NCBI RefSeq assembly: GCF_026167665.1
Contig: NZ_CP098740.1
Location: 3,968,001-4,032,000, forward strand
Reading direction: 5' to 3'
DNA from: Streptomyces drozdowiczii
GTDB taxonomy: Bacteria; Actinomycetota; Actinomycetes; Streptomycetales; Streptomycetaceae
Length of the DNA stretch: 64,000 nucleotides
Below the pieces are notes generated by a model. The model saw only the letters and a list, made by a program, of their open reading frames with translations, had not been told where the DNA came from and made no database searches. The position numbers and the translations under genes are program-made. Of this stretch, positions 22,510 through 31,313 are shown piece after piece; the stretch's first letter is position 1; every line of letters begins with the position of its first letter.

Positions 22510-23988
22510 TTACGGCACCAGCGCGTTCATCGTGGCGAGCGGCAGGGACGGGTTCGCGGCTGCCTGCGGGGCGAGTTCGGTGTCGTCGAGCAGCGCGGTG
22601 AGCCGGGTCAGGGGAAGCCGGGGGTGCCGGGCCGCGTCGGCGCGGACCAGCGGGTCGGGGTCGCGGGTCAGCCGGTCCGCCGTCTCCGGGGCGAGCCGGG
22701 GGTCGAGCGGGGCGAGGCGGCGGACGGCCGGGTCCTCGTCGTCCGCGAAGCGGGCGAGCCCCGTACAGGGGAAGGCGGGTCGGCGGGTGAGGTGCCACCG
22801 GTGGGGTCCGGTGTACTCCAGGAAGCTGCGGAGCAACAGCGCGGCCGGGGCGTCCGGGTGGTTCTGGCTCAGCAGCACGCGGACGCCGAGGTCCGGGTCG
22901 TCCGCCAGCTCCGCCACCAGGTCGGCCGGGAGTCCGGGGTCCCGGGCCGCCCGCCGCCGCAGACAGGGGTGCCCGGACCGCGCGTCCCGGCGCAGCCGCT
23001 CGGGATCCGGGTCCGCGTCCGGAAGCCAGCAGTGTCCGCAGTCCTCGTGCTCGGGCACCTCGTAGTCGATCGCGGCGCGTTCCGCCTCGGTCAGCGCCGG
23101 GTGGACGGAGAGGGCCAGGCGTACGCCCGGATCGGGGTCCACCGCGAGGGCGCGGCGCAGGGCGGGGGCGAGGTCGGGACGCTCGGCGACGCGTATCCGT
23201 ACCTTCGGGTCGGCGTGCCCGGCGAGGACGGCGACGTACTCGGCCGGTGTGCTGGTGTTGCCCGCCACCGCCCATGCGCCGTCCGTCTCCAGGGCGGCTG
23301 CCACGACGTCCGGGGCGAGGGCGCCGTACATCAGCAGGGTCGTGCGCGCGATGCAGCGGCGGTCGGGAAGGTCCTCCCGCACCGCGTCCGGGTCCCGGCG
23401 GCGCTCGTGGAGCCCGTGGCTGCGGGCCGCCGCCTCCCTGACGCCCGGGTCCGGGTCGGCCAGCAGGGCGGCCCGCGCCCAGGGCGCCAGCACGTCCCAG
23501 TGCACGCCGCCCCACTTCTGCCGGACCTTGGCCACGGGATGGGTCGCCGTGCCGCGCCGGAACTCCGAGGACATTTGCCGCAGCAGCCCGATGCCGATCA
23601 GTTCGTCGTCGTACGTCTCGATGATCCGCACCACGGCCCGGTCGGGCAGCGGCCGTGCCGGGCAACCGTCCTCGTCCGGCTTGGGCCCGTCGGCCAGATG
23701 CGCCCGCACGAACCACTCGGGGTCGTCCACCAGCCGGGCCCGCTGCTCGGGTCCGGCGTGCGGGCTGCGGGCGAGGAAGCTCCGGGTGTACGTGTCCGGG
23801 TGGGCGACCACCGCATCCACCACGGCATCGGACAGCGCCCGGTCCCGGCACAGCACCATCCGTACGGCCGCCGACTCGCCCGCGAGCAGCCGCAGCAGGA
23901 TGTCGTCGGGGGCGGCCGGATTGAGCGCGAGGCCGGCGAGCCGGTGCTCGGCGGGCGTGGCGGACCGTGCGATGTCGTCGGGAGTCAC
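22510..23988 (-). CDS. Leucine-rich-repeat-variant/HEAT-like repeat protein
   Basis: A 492-aa cytoplasmic repeat protein. Units of roughly 24-30 residues recur with the pattern LADDPDLGVRVLLSQNHP, LAVDPDPGVRLALSVHP and LTRDPDPLVRADAARHP. This D-P-D-x-x-V-R signature is typical of LRV/HEAT solenoids that bind proteins. A Cys/His pair, HEDCGHCWLPD, interrupts the repeats near residue 330. No enzyme domain is visible. Function unknown; proteins of this type are common in Streptomyces. Confidence 0.8.
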   Translation of the reverse strand: MTPDDIARSATPAEHRLAGLALNPAAPDDILLRLLAGESAAVRMVLCRDRALSDAVVDAVVAHPDTYTRSFLARSPHAGPEQRARLVDDPEWFVRAHLADGPKPDEDGCPARPLPDRAVVRIIETYDDELIGIGLLRQMSSEFRRGTATHPVAKVRQKWGGVHWDVLAPWARAALLADPDPGVREAAARSHGLHERRRDPDAVREDLPDRRCIARTTLLMYGALAPDVVAAALETDGAWAVAGNTSTPAEYVAVLAGHADPKVRIRVAERPDLAPALRRALAVDPDPGVRLALSVHPALTEAERAAIDYEVPEHEDCGHCWLPDADPDPERLRRDARSGHPCLRRRAARDPGLPADLVAELADDPDLGVRVLLSQNHPDAPAALLLRSFLEYTGPHRWHLTRRPAFPCTGLARFADDEDPAVRRLAPLDPRLAPETADRLTRDPDPLVRADAARHPRLPLTRLTALLDDTELAPQAAANPSLPLATMNALVP

Positions 23989-24020
23989 GCCGGGATGATG
24001 CCACGGGCCCCTGGCCCGGA

Positions 24021-24746
24021 TCAGTCCCGTCGCGCCACGAAGACGTACTCCCGCCCCGGCCGGTCCGGGGCCTCGCGGACGTCCTCCACGACGTAGCCTT
24101 CGGCCGTCAAGTCCGCCTCGATCTCCGCCCGTTCACGGAAGCGCAGCGTCGAGTCCGAGGTCAGCACCTGGCCGTCCGCCGCGAACCGGTAGGTCCAGCG
24201 GAAGGTCACCAGGGGCCCGGCCACCTCGGTCACGTCGACCCAGGTCTCGACGGCACCGGTCCCGGGCACCTCGGTCACGTCGCGGGACTCCTCCCGGGTC
24301 CACTCCTCCCAGGCCCGTCGCGCCGGCACCCGCGTCTCGAACACCAGCCGCCCGCCGGGCCGCAGCGCCGCGTGGGCGCCCCGGAGGGTGGCCTGCCAGT
24401 CCCCGGGGTCCACGATGGCCTGGGCGACGTTCGCGGTCATCGTCGCGAGGTCGACGCGCAACGGCCGCAACCGCGTGGCGTCCCCGCAGATCCACCGCAC
24501 CCGCTCGGCGCCCGGCTTGCCCCGGGCGACATCGAGAGACGCCCGCGCGGGATCGACCCCGACGACCTCCTGCCCGCGATCCGCGAGGAGCAGGGCGAAG
24601 ACCCCGGTCCCGCAGCCGATGTCGAGGACGCGCTGCGCGCCGAACTCCTCCGCCATCCGCACATACGCGTCGAGGTCGCTGCGGTCCGGGTCGAGCGGGT
24701 CGTAGAGCGCGGCGAGGAGCGGGTGGGCGAAGCAGTCGTCGGCCAT
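24021..24746 (-). CDS. SAM-dependent class I methyltransferase
   Basis: A 241-aa methyltransferase. Motif I is RVLDIGCGTGVFALLLAD near residue 40, motif II is EVVGVDPARASLDVAR, and TANVAQAIVDPGDWQATL and ALRPGGRLVFETR follow. The C-terminal half is mostly beta strands (VTFRWTYRFAADGQVLTSDS). Substrate unknown. It lies 32 bp downstream of nothing on the same strand and ends before the repeat-protein gene, with which it may be co-transcribed. Confidence 0.88.
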   Translation of the reverse strand: MADDCFAHPLLAALYDPLDPDRSDLDAYVRMAEEFGAQRVLDIGCGTGVFALLLADRGQEVVGVDPARASLDVARGKPGAERVRWICGDATRLRPLRVDLATMTANVAQAIVDPGDWQATLRGAHAALRPGGRLVFETRVPARRAWEEWTREESRDVTEVPGTGAVETWVDVTEVAGPLVTFRWTYRFAADGQVLTSDSTLRFRERAEIEADLTAEGYVVEDVREAPDRPGREYVFVARRD

Positions 24747-24914
24747 GCCGGAGAACGTTAGGCGGGGCGGGGCCCGGGGACGAGTGGGTTACGGCCTCCA
24801 CCCCTCGGAGACGGCGGAGCGCCTGGACGCCTGCTGACCCGGTCGGCTGTTCGGACCCCGGTGGTAGCTTGGCAGGCCAGTCGTTGGCGTGTACATCGAG
24901 GCTAGGGGGACCCC

Positions 24915-25565
24915 ATGAGGCAGCAGTCCGTACGGAGTCGGATGGTGGCCGGAGCGGCCGCCGGGACGCTGGCCCTGTTCTTCGTCTCGGGCTGCTCGTT
25001 CAGCTTCGGCGGCGACCTGGTCGTCAAGAAGGAGGAGGTCGCCAAGCAGGTCTCCGCCGCTATGGAGAAGCAGGCCGGGCGCGCTCCCGAGGACGTGACC
25101 TGTGAGGACGACCTCAAGGGGGAGGTCGGTGAGTCGGTGCGCTGCACGATCACCGACAGCGGCAAGAAGCTCGGTATGACGGCGACCGTGAAGTCCGTCG
25201 ACGGCAAGAAGGTGAACATGGACTTCAAGGGGGACGGCAACACCGGCGCCGGCAGTGGCGCCTCCGCCGACCCCCAGCCCAGCGATTCCGCCCAGCCGTC
25301 CGACTCGGCGGGCGCGGACAGCGCCTCCGGCTCCGTGGACAAGGCCGAGGTCGCCCGCCAGGGCAAGGCCGTCCTCTCCGCCCAGTTGGGCAAGCAGCCC
25401 GACTCCTTCTCCTGCCCGGAGGACCTGCCCGCCAAGGTGGGCGCCACGGTGCGCTGCCAACTGGCCGACAGCGGGAAGCAGTACGGAGTGACGGTCACCG
25501 CGAAGTCGGTTGTCGGCTCCAAGGCCAACATGGACTTCAAGGTGGAGGAGACGCCGGGCGGCTGA
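24915..25565 (+). CDS. Lipoprotein with two DUF4333 domains
   Basis: A 216-aa exported lipoprotein. The signal peptide ends in the lipobox FVSGC (Cys at about residue 27). Two homologous ~65-residue domains follow, each with a conserved Cys pair: VTCEDDLKGEVGESVRCTI and FSCPEDLPAKVGATVRCQL. They are joined by a Ser/Asp/Pro/Ala-rich linker, so the domain was duplicated within the gene. DUF4333 is found in many actinobacterial envelope proteins; function unknown. ATG 24915 has AGGGGGA upstream. Confidence 0.9.
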   Translation: MRQQSVRSRMVAGAAAGTLALFFVSGCSFSFGGDLVVKKEEVAKQVSAAMEKQAGRAPEDVTCEDDLKGEVGESVRCTITDSGKKLGMTATVKSVDGKKVNMDFKGDGNTGAGSGASADPQPSDSAQPSDSAGADSASGSVDKAEVARQGKAVLSAQLGKQPDSFSCPEDLPAKVGATVRCQLADSGKQYGVTVTAKSVVGSKANMDFKVEETPGG

Positions 25566-25594
25566 GGGGCGGGGCCGGGCGGGCGCCCGGCGCG

Positions 25595-25741
25595 TCAGCG
25601 CCGTTCCAGGCCGAGCCGGGCGCGTACCTCGTCGTGGGGAACCGGTTCGGTGAGGTCGACCGCGGAGGCCCTGCGGGCCCGGTAGTCGGCGAGAGCCCGG
25701 GCCTCCTCCGGATCGGTACGTTCCTGCTGGTCGTCGCTCAT
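25595..25741 (-). CDS. Small acidic/charged protein (48 aa)
   Basis: A short ORF starting at ATG 25741 (MSDDQQERTDPEEARALADY) and ending HDEVRARLGLERR. The charge pattern and the ending resemble the C-terminal part of some type II antitoxins, but no toxin gene is adjacent. It is upstream of nothing on its strand and convergent with the DUF4333 gene. The evidence is good codon bias and the fit to a 250-bp gap. Confidence 0.5.
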   Translation of the reverse strand: MSDDQQERTDPEEARALADYRARRASAVDLTEPVPHDEVRARLGLERR

Positions 25742-25811
25742 GCGCGAAGTGTGCCGGCCCGAGGGGCCGGGCGGACGGCGAGCGCCCGGGTGGGGCTCGC
25801 CGTCCGGCTTT

Positions 25812-26057
25812 TCAGCCCTGGCGCGCGTACGTGACGAACGCGGACCAGGCCGTGGGCGCCACGTCGAAGTGGGGGCCGGGGATGTTCTTCGAGTCGCGGA
25901 CGTGGATCGCGGACGCGCAGGTCGCGACCTCGATGCACTCGCCGCCCTCGCCGCCGCTGTAGCTGGACTTGCGCCAGTCGTAGGCGACCTCGATGCAGTT
26001 GCCGCCCTCGCCGCCGCTGTAGCTGCTCTTGAACCAGTGCAGTCGCTCAGTGCTCAT
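25812..26057 (-). CDS. DUF397 protein with internally duplicated N-terminus
   Basis: An 81-aa DUF397 protein. The usual DUF397 core (W-x-K-SSYS... followed by ...V-x-VRDSK) is present, but the SSYSGGEGG-CIEVA segment occurs twice: FKSSYSGGEGGNCIEVAYDW and RKSSYSGGEGGECIEVATCA. At DNA level this is a 60-bp tandem duplication (25924-26043). The gene starts 4 bp inside the end of the XRE gene (ATGA), so the pair is translationally coupled. In Streptomyces such pairs (WhiJ/AbaA-like) are developmental or stress regulators in which the small protein counteracts the XRE protein. Confidence 0.85.
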   Translation of the reverse strand: MSTERLHWFKSSYSGGEGGNCIEVAYDWRKSSYSGGEGGECIEVATCASAIHVRDSKNIPGPHFDVAPTAWSAFVTYARQG

Positions 26058-26920
26058 CGGTCTCTCCACATTTTTTCGATCAAGGTCAGGGACTCCCTCG
26101 GGGTGAGTGCCTGTGCCCGCATAATCCCATGGCGTTCGCTCACCACGCGGACTTCGTCGGGGTCGGTGATGAGGCGTGCGTGCCCCTGCACTTCGGTGTA
26201 AGCGACTTCCTTGCGGCCTTTCGGCGTCAGCAGGGTGAACGCCCCGTCCAGGTTCGGATGTTCCTCGGTCGCGGTGGGCAGCACCTGAAGCTCCACGTTG
26301 CGCATGCCGCCGACGTGCAGGAGCTTCTTCAGCTGGTCGGCGTGCACAGCGGGGCCACCGATCGGCCGCTGTAGCACGACCTCTTCGAGCACGAAGCTGA
26401 ACGTTGGCAGGGGCCACTGCTCGAAGATGCGCTGGCGCGCCAAGCGGTCGGTGACGCGCTTCTCGATCGTCTCCTCGTCCAACAGCGGACGCCGCCGAGC
26501 GAACAGCGCTCGCGCGTACCCCTCGGTCTGGAGCAGCCCGGGCACTGCCTGGTTGCTGTAGTTGTGGAGGGCGACAGCCTCCGCTTCCATGCGCGCGTAG
26601 TCCCGGAACCATCCCGGGTGCCGCGTCCGCGCCCGCGCCAGCGCCTCCCGCACCTCCTCCGCCGCTACCGACAGGAATCCCCCCGTGTCCAGGGCCCTGT
26701 CCGCTGAGGCCAGGAAGTCCACCTGCGGGGTCCGCACCCCCCGTTCGATCGCGGAGACCAGGTCCTCGCCGCAATGGACCAGCGAAGCAAGCTCCCGCTG
26801 GTTCATTCCCGCGCGTTCGCGCAGGAACTTCAGCTGGCGGCCCAGCGCCCTGAACAGGTGCGCGGTGCCGTCCGATTCGGCCGGGCGCTCCGGCCGTTCC
26901 TCACGTTGCGTGTTCGTCAT
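26054..26920 (-). CDS. Scr1-type XRE regulator (DUF5753)
   Basis: A 288-aa protein with an N-terminal helix-turn-helix (LKFLRERAGMNQRELASLVH, CGEDLVSAIERG) and a C-terminal DUF5753 domain (YSNQAVPGLLQTEGYARALF, LEEVVLQRPIGGPAVHADQL, MRNVELQVLPTATEEHPNLD). Such proteins pair with small DUF397 partners, here encoded immediately downstream. A divergently placed HATPase gene 134 bp away completes the typical trio. Its targets are unknown. Confidence 0.92.
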   Translation of the reverse strand: MTNTQREERPERPAESDGTAHLFRALGRQLKFLRERAGMNQRELASLVHCGEDLVSAIERGVRTPQVDFLASADRALDTGGFLSVAAEEVREALARARTRHPGWFRDYARMEAEAVALHNYSNQAVPGLLQTEGYARALFARRRPLLDEETIEKRVTDRLARQRIFEQWPLPTFSFVLEEVVLQRPIGGPAVHADQLKKLLHVGGMRNVELQVLPTATEEHPNLDGAFTLLTPKGRKEVAYTEVQGHARLITDPDEVRVVSERHGIMRAQALTPRESLTLIEKMWRDR

Positions 26921-27053
26921 CTGCCCCGTACCGCCTTCGCTCGTCCGGTCACGGCCGACGCCCCGTACAGCCGGTCGGGCAGGCCCGTACAGCTCGTTGG
27001 AGTCGTGTGGTCACTCCTGGTCAGCGTAGAAGGAGACGGACACGCTGGGTCAC

Positions 27054-27644
27054 ATGAACGCCGAAATCACTCTTGCGGGTACCGACTTCGTCCAGCGCTT
27101 CAGCGCCACCCGCCGAGGCGCGCGCCTCGCCCGCCGACTCGCCGTGCAGCAACTCGACGCCTGGGGCGTGGCGTACGGGAGCCGGCTGTCCGACGACGTG
27201 GCGGTGGTCGTGGCCGAGCTGGCCGCCAACGCCGTGCTGCACGGCCACGTCACCGGCCGGGACTTCGAGCTGCGCGTAACCCCCGAGACGGACGGATTCC
27301 GCATCGAGGTCTCGGACGCACGCGGCGAGCGGCGCCCGGAACTGTGCGCGGGCGGACCGGACGCCGAGAGCGGGAACGGGCTGCGCCTGGTCGAGGCGCT
27401 GGCGGCGGAGTGGGGCGTCGCGGAGCGCATCGTCGGCAAGACCGTGTGGGCGCGGGTGGCCCCGGGCGGTGAGGCCCTACGCCCCCGACAGCACCACCAG
27501 CTCCCGCGTGGCCCGGGTCATCGCCACGTACCGGTCCACCGCCCCGGCGACCCCCGACCCGAAGGACTCCGGATCGACCAGGACCACGAGGTCGAACTCC
27601 AGGCCCTTGGACAGCGAAGGGGTCAGGGCGCGGACCCGCGGTGA
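27054..27644 (+). CDS. HATPase_c anti-sigma/anti-XRE-like ATP-binding protein
   Basis: The first 139 residues form a compact GHKL ATPase: ELAANAVLHGHV (N box) near residue 55, EVSDARGERRPE (G1) near residue 88 and SGNGLRLVEALAAEWG (G2). These act like RsbW anti-sigma kinases. The frame then runs 57 codons further, antisense to helR, giving Arg/His/Pro-rich nonsense. One extra base near 27464-27469 would place a stop at 27470-27472, the usual size, and end the gene before helR. I think that is the true end. The protein sits opposite an XRE/DUF397 pair, the usual Streptomyces trio. Confidence 0.85.
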   Translation: MNAEITLAGTDFVQRFSATRRGARLARRLAVQQLDAWGVAYGSRLSDDVAVVVAELAANAVLHGHVTGRDFELRVTPETDGFRIEVSDARGERRPELCAGGPDAESGNGLRLVEALAAEWGVAERIVGKTVWARVAPGGEALRPRQHHQLPRGPGHRHVPVHRPGDPRPEGLRIDQDHEVELQALGQRRGQGADPR

Positions 27645-29663
27645 CGGTGGGCGGAAGGTCGACGGGGCGCCGATGACGCACGCCGTGCCCTCGGGGTGCG
27701 TCGTCAGCCAGGTGTCGAGGACCGTCGGGAGGTCCGTGAGCGGGCCGTGCGCGACCGGGATGCCGCTGCTCCTGATGGACACCGGGACGTTGGCGCTCGG
27801 CAGGGCGGCCCGGATCACCGGCTCCGCCGCCGTCATGATCTCCTCCGGCGTGCGGTAGTTGACGGTCAGCGCCGAGAGGCTGATCCGGTCGAGGCCGACC
27901 CGCTCCAGCCGCTCCCGCCACGACTCCGTGAAGCCGCGCCTCGCCTGCGCGCGGTCCCCGACGATCGTGAAGCTGCGCGACGGACACCGCTGGATCAGCA
28001 TCTGCCACTCCGCGTCGCTCAGTTCCTGCGCCTCGTCCACCACCACATGGGCGAACGGGCCCGCCAGCTCGTCCGGTTCGGCGGTGGACAGGGCGTCCGG
28101 GTCGAGCAGCGTGTCCTGGAGGTCCCGGCCGCGCAGCATCCCCACCGCGCCCTGGCTCTCGTCGATCTCCGCGTTCTCCAGGAGGCTGTCGATCGCCTCC
28201 GCCCGGCGCGCTCGCTCGGCGGCGGCCGTCGCCTCGTTGCGGCGTCGGCGGCGGGCCGCGTCCGGGTCACCGAGCCGCTGCCGGGCCGCGTCCAGGACCG
28301 GCAGGTCGGAGACCGTCCACGCCTGGGGCTCGGAACGCTGGAGCGCGGCCACCTCGTCCCGGGTGAGCCAGGGCGCGCACGTCCGCAGATAGGCCGGGAC
28401 GGACCAGAGGTCGCCGACCAGGTCCGCCGCGTCCAGCAGGGGCCACGCCCGGTCGAAGGCCGCCATCAGCTCGCGGTCGCGCAGGAGCGCCTGGCGGACC
28501 AGGTGGTCCGGGACCTCCTCGTCCTGCCGGTCCGCGTGCTTCTCGGCCAGGATCGTCAGGACCTCCTCCAGGACCGCGTCGCGCGCCTCGTTGTGCGGGA
28601 CGCCCGGCGCCGACTCGAAGGCCACGGCCCACTCGGCGGCGGTGAGCCGGACGTCCGCCCAGGGCGTCGTCACGGTCAGGCCCTGGGCGGGCGGCTCCTC
28701 GTAGAACGCGGCGGCGGCCTCGACCGCCCGCACCAGCTCCGCCGACGCCTTCAGCTGGGCCACCTCCGGATCGGCCTCCGGCACGGCCGCCGCGCCCTCC
28801 GGGACGAGGTCGCGCAGGGTGCACGTACGCACCCCGTCCTCACCGAGGCTCGGCAGCACATCGGCGACGTACCCCAGGTACGGCTGGTGCGGGCCGACGA
28901 AGAGGACGCCGCCGCGCCGCTGCCCGAGGCGCGGGTCCGCGTACAGCAGGTACGCGGCCCGGTGCAGGGCCACGACCGTCTTGCCGGTGCCCGGGCCGCC
29001 GTCCACGACCAGCGCGCCGCGCGAACCGGCGCGGACGATCGCGTCCTGGTCCGCCTGGATCGTGCCCAGCACGTCCCGCATCCGGGCCGACCGGTTGGTG
29101 CCCAGGCTCGCGATGAACGCCGACTGGTCGTCCAGCGCGGCGTGCCCGGCGAAGGCGTCCGGGGCGAACACCTCGTCCCAGTAGTCGCTGACCCGGCCGC
29201 CCGACCACCGGTAGCGGCGGCGGCTCGCCAGGCCCATCGGATTGCCGTGCGTCGCCCCGAAGAACGGCTCGGCGGCCGGGGAGCGCCAGTCCGTCAGCAG
29301 TCGGCGGCCCTCGCTGTCGGTGAGGCCGAGCCGTCCCACGTACACTGGCTCGGAGCCGTCCGCTCCGGCCATGTGGCCGAGGCACAGGTCCAGGCCGAAG
29401 CGGCGCAGCGTGCGCAGCCGGGCGGTCAGCCGGTGGATCTCGGCGTCCCGGTCCAGCCCCTGCCGGCCCAGGCCGCCCGGGGCGCGGCGGGCGGTGTCGA
29501 GGGCGGCGGTCAGTTCGGCGACGGTCTCCTCCAGGCAGCGCGCGATGGCCGCGAAGTGGCGCTCGTCCCCGGCGATCAGGGCGGGGTCCGCCTTGGCCTC
29601 GGCGCGGTCGCCGGTCAGCGCGAAGGCGCTCGTGGTGACAGTGGTGTGCATCGGTTCGGGCAC
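27477..29663 (-). CDS. helR: RNA-polymerase-recycling HelD-like ATPase HelR
   Basis: A 728-aa UvrD/Rep-like motor. Walker A is VVDGGPGTGKTVVALHRAAY near residue 220 and Walker B is VVVDEAQELSDAEWQML near residue 545; motifs FTIVGDRAQA, VNYRTPEEI and MTRATRELVV follow. The N-terminal ~200 residues are helical and would reach into RNA polymerase channels. HelR proteins displace rifamycins from RNA polymerase and raise tolerance; the rifamycin-associated palindrome 60 bp upstream supports this identity over generic HelD. The GTG at 29663 is used; ATG 29651 is an alternative. Confidence 0.88.
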   Translation of the reverse strand: MPEPMHTTVTTSAFALTGDRAEAKADPALIAGDERHFAAIARCLEETVAELTAALDTARRAPGGLGRQGLDRDAEIHRLTARLRTLRRFGLDLCLGHMAGADGSEPVYVGRLGLTDSEGRRLLTDWRSPAAEPFFGATHGNPMGLASRRRYRWSGGRVSDYWDEVFAPDAFAGHAALDDQSAFIASLGTNRSARMRDVLGTIQADQDAIVRAGSRGALVVDGGPGTGKTVVALHRAAYLLYADPRLGQRRGGVLFVGPHQPYLGYVADVLPSLGEDGVRTCTLRDLVPEGAAAVPEADPEVAQLKASAELVRAVEAAAAFYEEPPAQGLTVTTPWADVRLTAAEWAVAFESAPGVPHNEARDAVLEEVLTILAEKHADRQDEEVPDHLVRQALLRDRELMAAFDRAWPLLDAADLVGDLWSVPAYLRTCAPWLTRDEVAALQRSEPQAWTVSDLPVLDAARQRLGDPDAARRRRRNEATAAAERARRAEAIDSLLENAEIDESQGAVGMLRGRDLQDTLLDPDALSTAEPDELAGPFAHVVVDEAQELSDAEWQMLIQRCPSRSFTIVGDRAQARRGFTESWRERLERVGLDRISLSALTVNYRTPEEIMTAAEPVIRAALPSANVPVSIRSSGIPVAHGPLTDLPTVLDTWLTTHPEGTACVIGAPSTFRPPSPRVRALTPSLSKGLEFDLVVLVDPESFGSGVAGAVDRYVAMTRATRELVVLSGA

Positions 29664-29722
29664 TACGCAGAACTCCCAAATGCCGCAGGTGGCTGGCTCG
29701 GATCAGCGATTGTGCGGGACGA

Positions 29723-29745
29723 GGGGGCCTTGCGGCAAGGCCCCC
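29723..29745 (-). promoter_or_regulatory. Rifamycin-associated element (RAE) of helR
   Basis: A perfect 23-bp palindrome: 11-bp arms GGGGGCCTTGC and GCAAGGCCCCC around one G. Its 19-bp core differs at one position from the published RAE, GGGGCTTGCGGCAAGGCCC. The RAE is the site that makes rifamycin-resistance genes inducible by rifamycins. It lies 60 bp before helR and 163 bp before the divergent kinase gene. Confidence 0.85.
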
Positions 29746-29907
29746 TTGCGCTATACGTTGAGAGTGGCCGGAGGTGGCAGTCCTTTCCCGGCCGGCCGGT
29801 GCATCCCTCCCGGCACCCCCCTCGGCCCCCTTTCCGTCCGCCGTGCCGCGTATTGGCAGGCACACGGCATACTGGGCCGCCGGATCACCGGGGGGAGCGC
29901 CGAGCAC

Positions 29908-31278
29908 ATGGCGTACGGAACGGACGGGGCGGACCTGCCCGAGAAGGTCGGCGGATACGCCGTGGAACGGCAGCTCGGCGCGGGCGGCATGGGCGTCGTC
30001 TATCTGGCGCGGTCCCGGGGCGGGCGCGCGGTCGCCGTGAAGGTGGCCCGTTCCGAACTGGCCGCCGATCCGCACTTCCGCGAGCGGTTCCGGGCCGAGG
30101 TCGAGGCCGCCCGGAGCGTCGGCGGTTTCCACACGGCACCGGTGGTCGACGCGGACCCCGACGCGCCCGCGCCCTGGCTGGCGACGGCCTACATCCCCGG
30201 GCCCACGCTCTCCGCCCTCGTGGAGGCCGAGGGCCCGATGGACGAGGCGCGGCTGCGGCAGCTGGGCGCCGCGCTCGCGGAGGCGCTGGCCGCGATCCAC
30301 CGCTGCGGGCTGGTCCACCGCGACCTGAAGCCGGGCAACATCATCATGGCGGCGGACGGGCCGCGCGTCCTGGACTTCGGCATCGCGCGGGCTCTGGAAT
30401 CGACCCGGCTCACCGCGACCGGGATGGCCTTCGGCACGCCCGGGTTCCTCGCTCCCGAGCAGGCCCAGGGCCTCGAAGTCGGCGCCCCCGCCGATGTGTT
30501 CGCCCTGGGCGCCGTGCTCGTCGCGGCGGCGGGCGGCAGCGCGTTCGGGGCGGGGACGCCGATGGGGATGATGTACCGCTCGGTGCACGAGGCGCCGGAC
30601 CTGGGCGCGGTGCCGGAGGGGGTACGGGGCGTGGTGGCGGCCTGCCTGGCGAAGGAGCCGGGCGAGCGGCCCGCGCCGGAGGCGCTGCTGGACCTGTTCG
30701 CGCCGACGGGTGCGGCGTACGTGCCGCCGCGGCAGCCCGGCCACCCGGCGGACGCGCCCCCGCCGAGCCTCAGCAAGCCCCCGGCCGACGCGACCCCGTC
30801 GCCGCGGCACCCGCAGCCGCCCGCACCCCCCGCGTACCCGCCGAACTCCGCGGCCCCCTCCCCGTACCCGCCGATGCCCGCGTCCCCCTACGGCCCGTCC
30901 CCGTACACCCCCTCGCCCTACCCGCCCGCCGCCGCGATCCCCAACAACCCGTACGCGCAAGGGCCGGCCGCAGGCCCCTGGCAGCAGGCGCCCGCCGAAC
31001 CGGTCACCGACATCGGGTTCGTCGGGGTGGGCACCGACAGCTCGCTGGTGATCGACGCGCTGGGGGTCGAGTTCCAGGCGGGCAACGGCCTTGAGCTGCA
31101 ATTCAGCTGGGCCGAGATCGGCCGGATCGAATACGTGGTGCACGGGCCCAAGCTCCTCCTGGTCACCGTCCGGCTGCGCGCGGGAGCCGTCCACACCTGG
31201 ACGCTGGCCGCCCGCAACCGCTCCCGCCTGCGGCAATGGACCCAGGACCTGCCGCTGATCCTGGAGTACTACGCGTAG
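29908..31278 (+). CDS. Hanks-type Ser/Thr protein kinase with Pro-rich linker
   Basis: A 456-aa soluble kinase. The kinase domain (residues 14-260) has [31 protein letters not shown] and APEQAQG in order. A Pro/Tyr/Ser-rich linker of SPYPP-like repeats (residues ~270-365) leads to a C-terminal ~90-residue beta-rich domain ([17 protein letters not shown] ... LPLILEYYA) that looks PH-like. There is no membrane helix, unlike PknB. ATG 29908 has GGGGGAG upstream; it is divergent from helR, and the RAE between them could in principle affect it. Confidence 0.9.
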   Translation: MAYGTDGADLPEKVGGYAVERQLGAGGMGVVYLARSRGGRAVAVKVARSELAADPHFRERFRAEVEAARSVGGFHTAPVVDADPDAPAPWLATAYIPGPTLSALVEAEGPMDEARLRQLGAALAEALAAIHRCGLVHRDLKPGNIIMAADGPRVLDFGIARALESTRLTATGMAFGTPGFLAPEQAQGLEVGAPADVFALGAVLVAAAGGSAFGAGTPMGMMYRSVHEAPDLGAVPEGVRGVVAACLAKEPGERPAPEALLDLFAPTGAAYVPPRQPGHPADAPPPSLSKPPADATPSPRHPQPPAPPAYPPNSAAPSPYPPMPASPYGPSPYTPSPYPPAAAIPNNPYAQGPAAGPWQQAPAEPVTDIGFVGVGTDSSLVIDALGVEFQAGNGLELQFSWAEIGRIEYVVHGPKLLLVTVRLRAGAVHTWTLAARNRSRLRQWTQDLPLILEYYA

Positions 31279-31313
31279 TCCGGCCGCCGGCCACCCGCTC
31301 GTATGCTCGGGGC

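Noticed and set aside
25595..25741. A toxin-antitoxin pair
   Set aside because: The 48-aa protein has a weak antitoxin-like ending but no toxin gene lies next to it.
27696..31094. A 1132-codon open frame on the plus strand opposite helR
   Set aside because: Antisense shadow of helR and out-of-frame read of the kinase gene; no motifs and no start signal.
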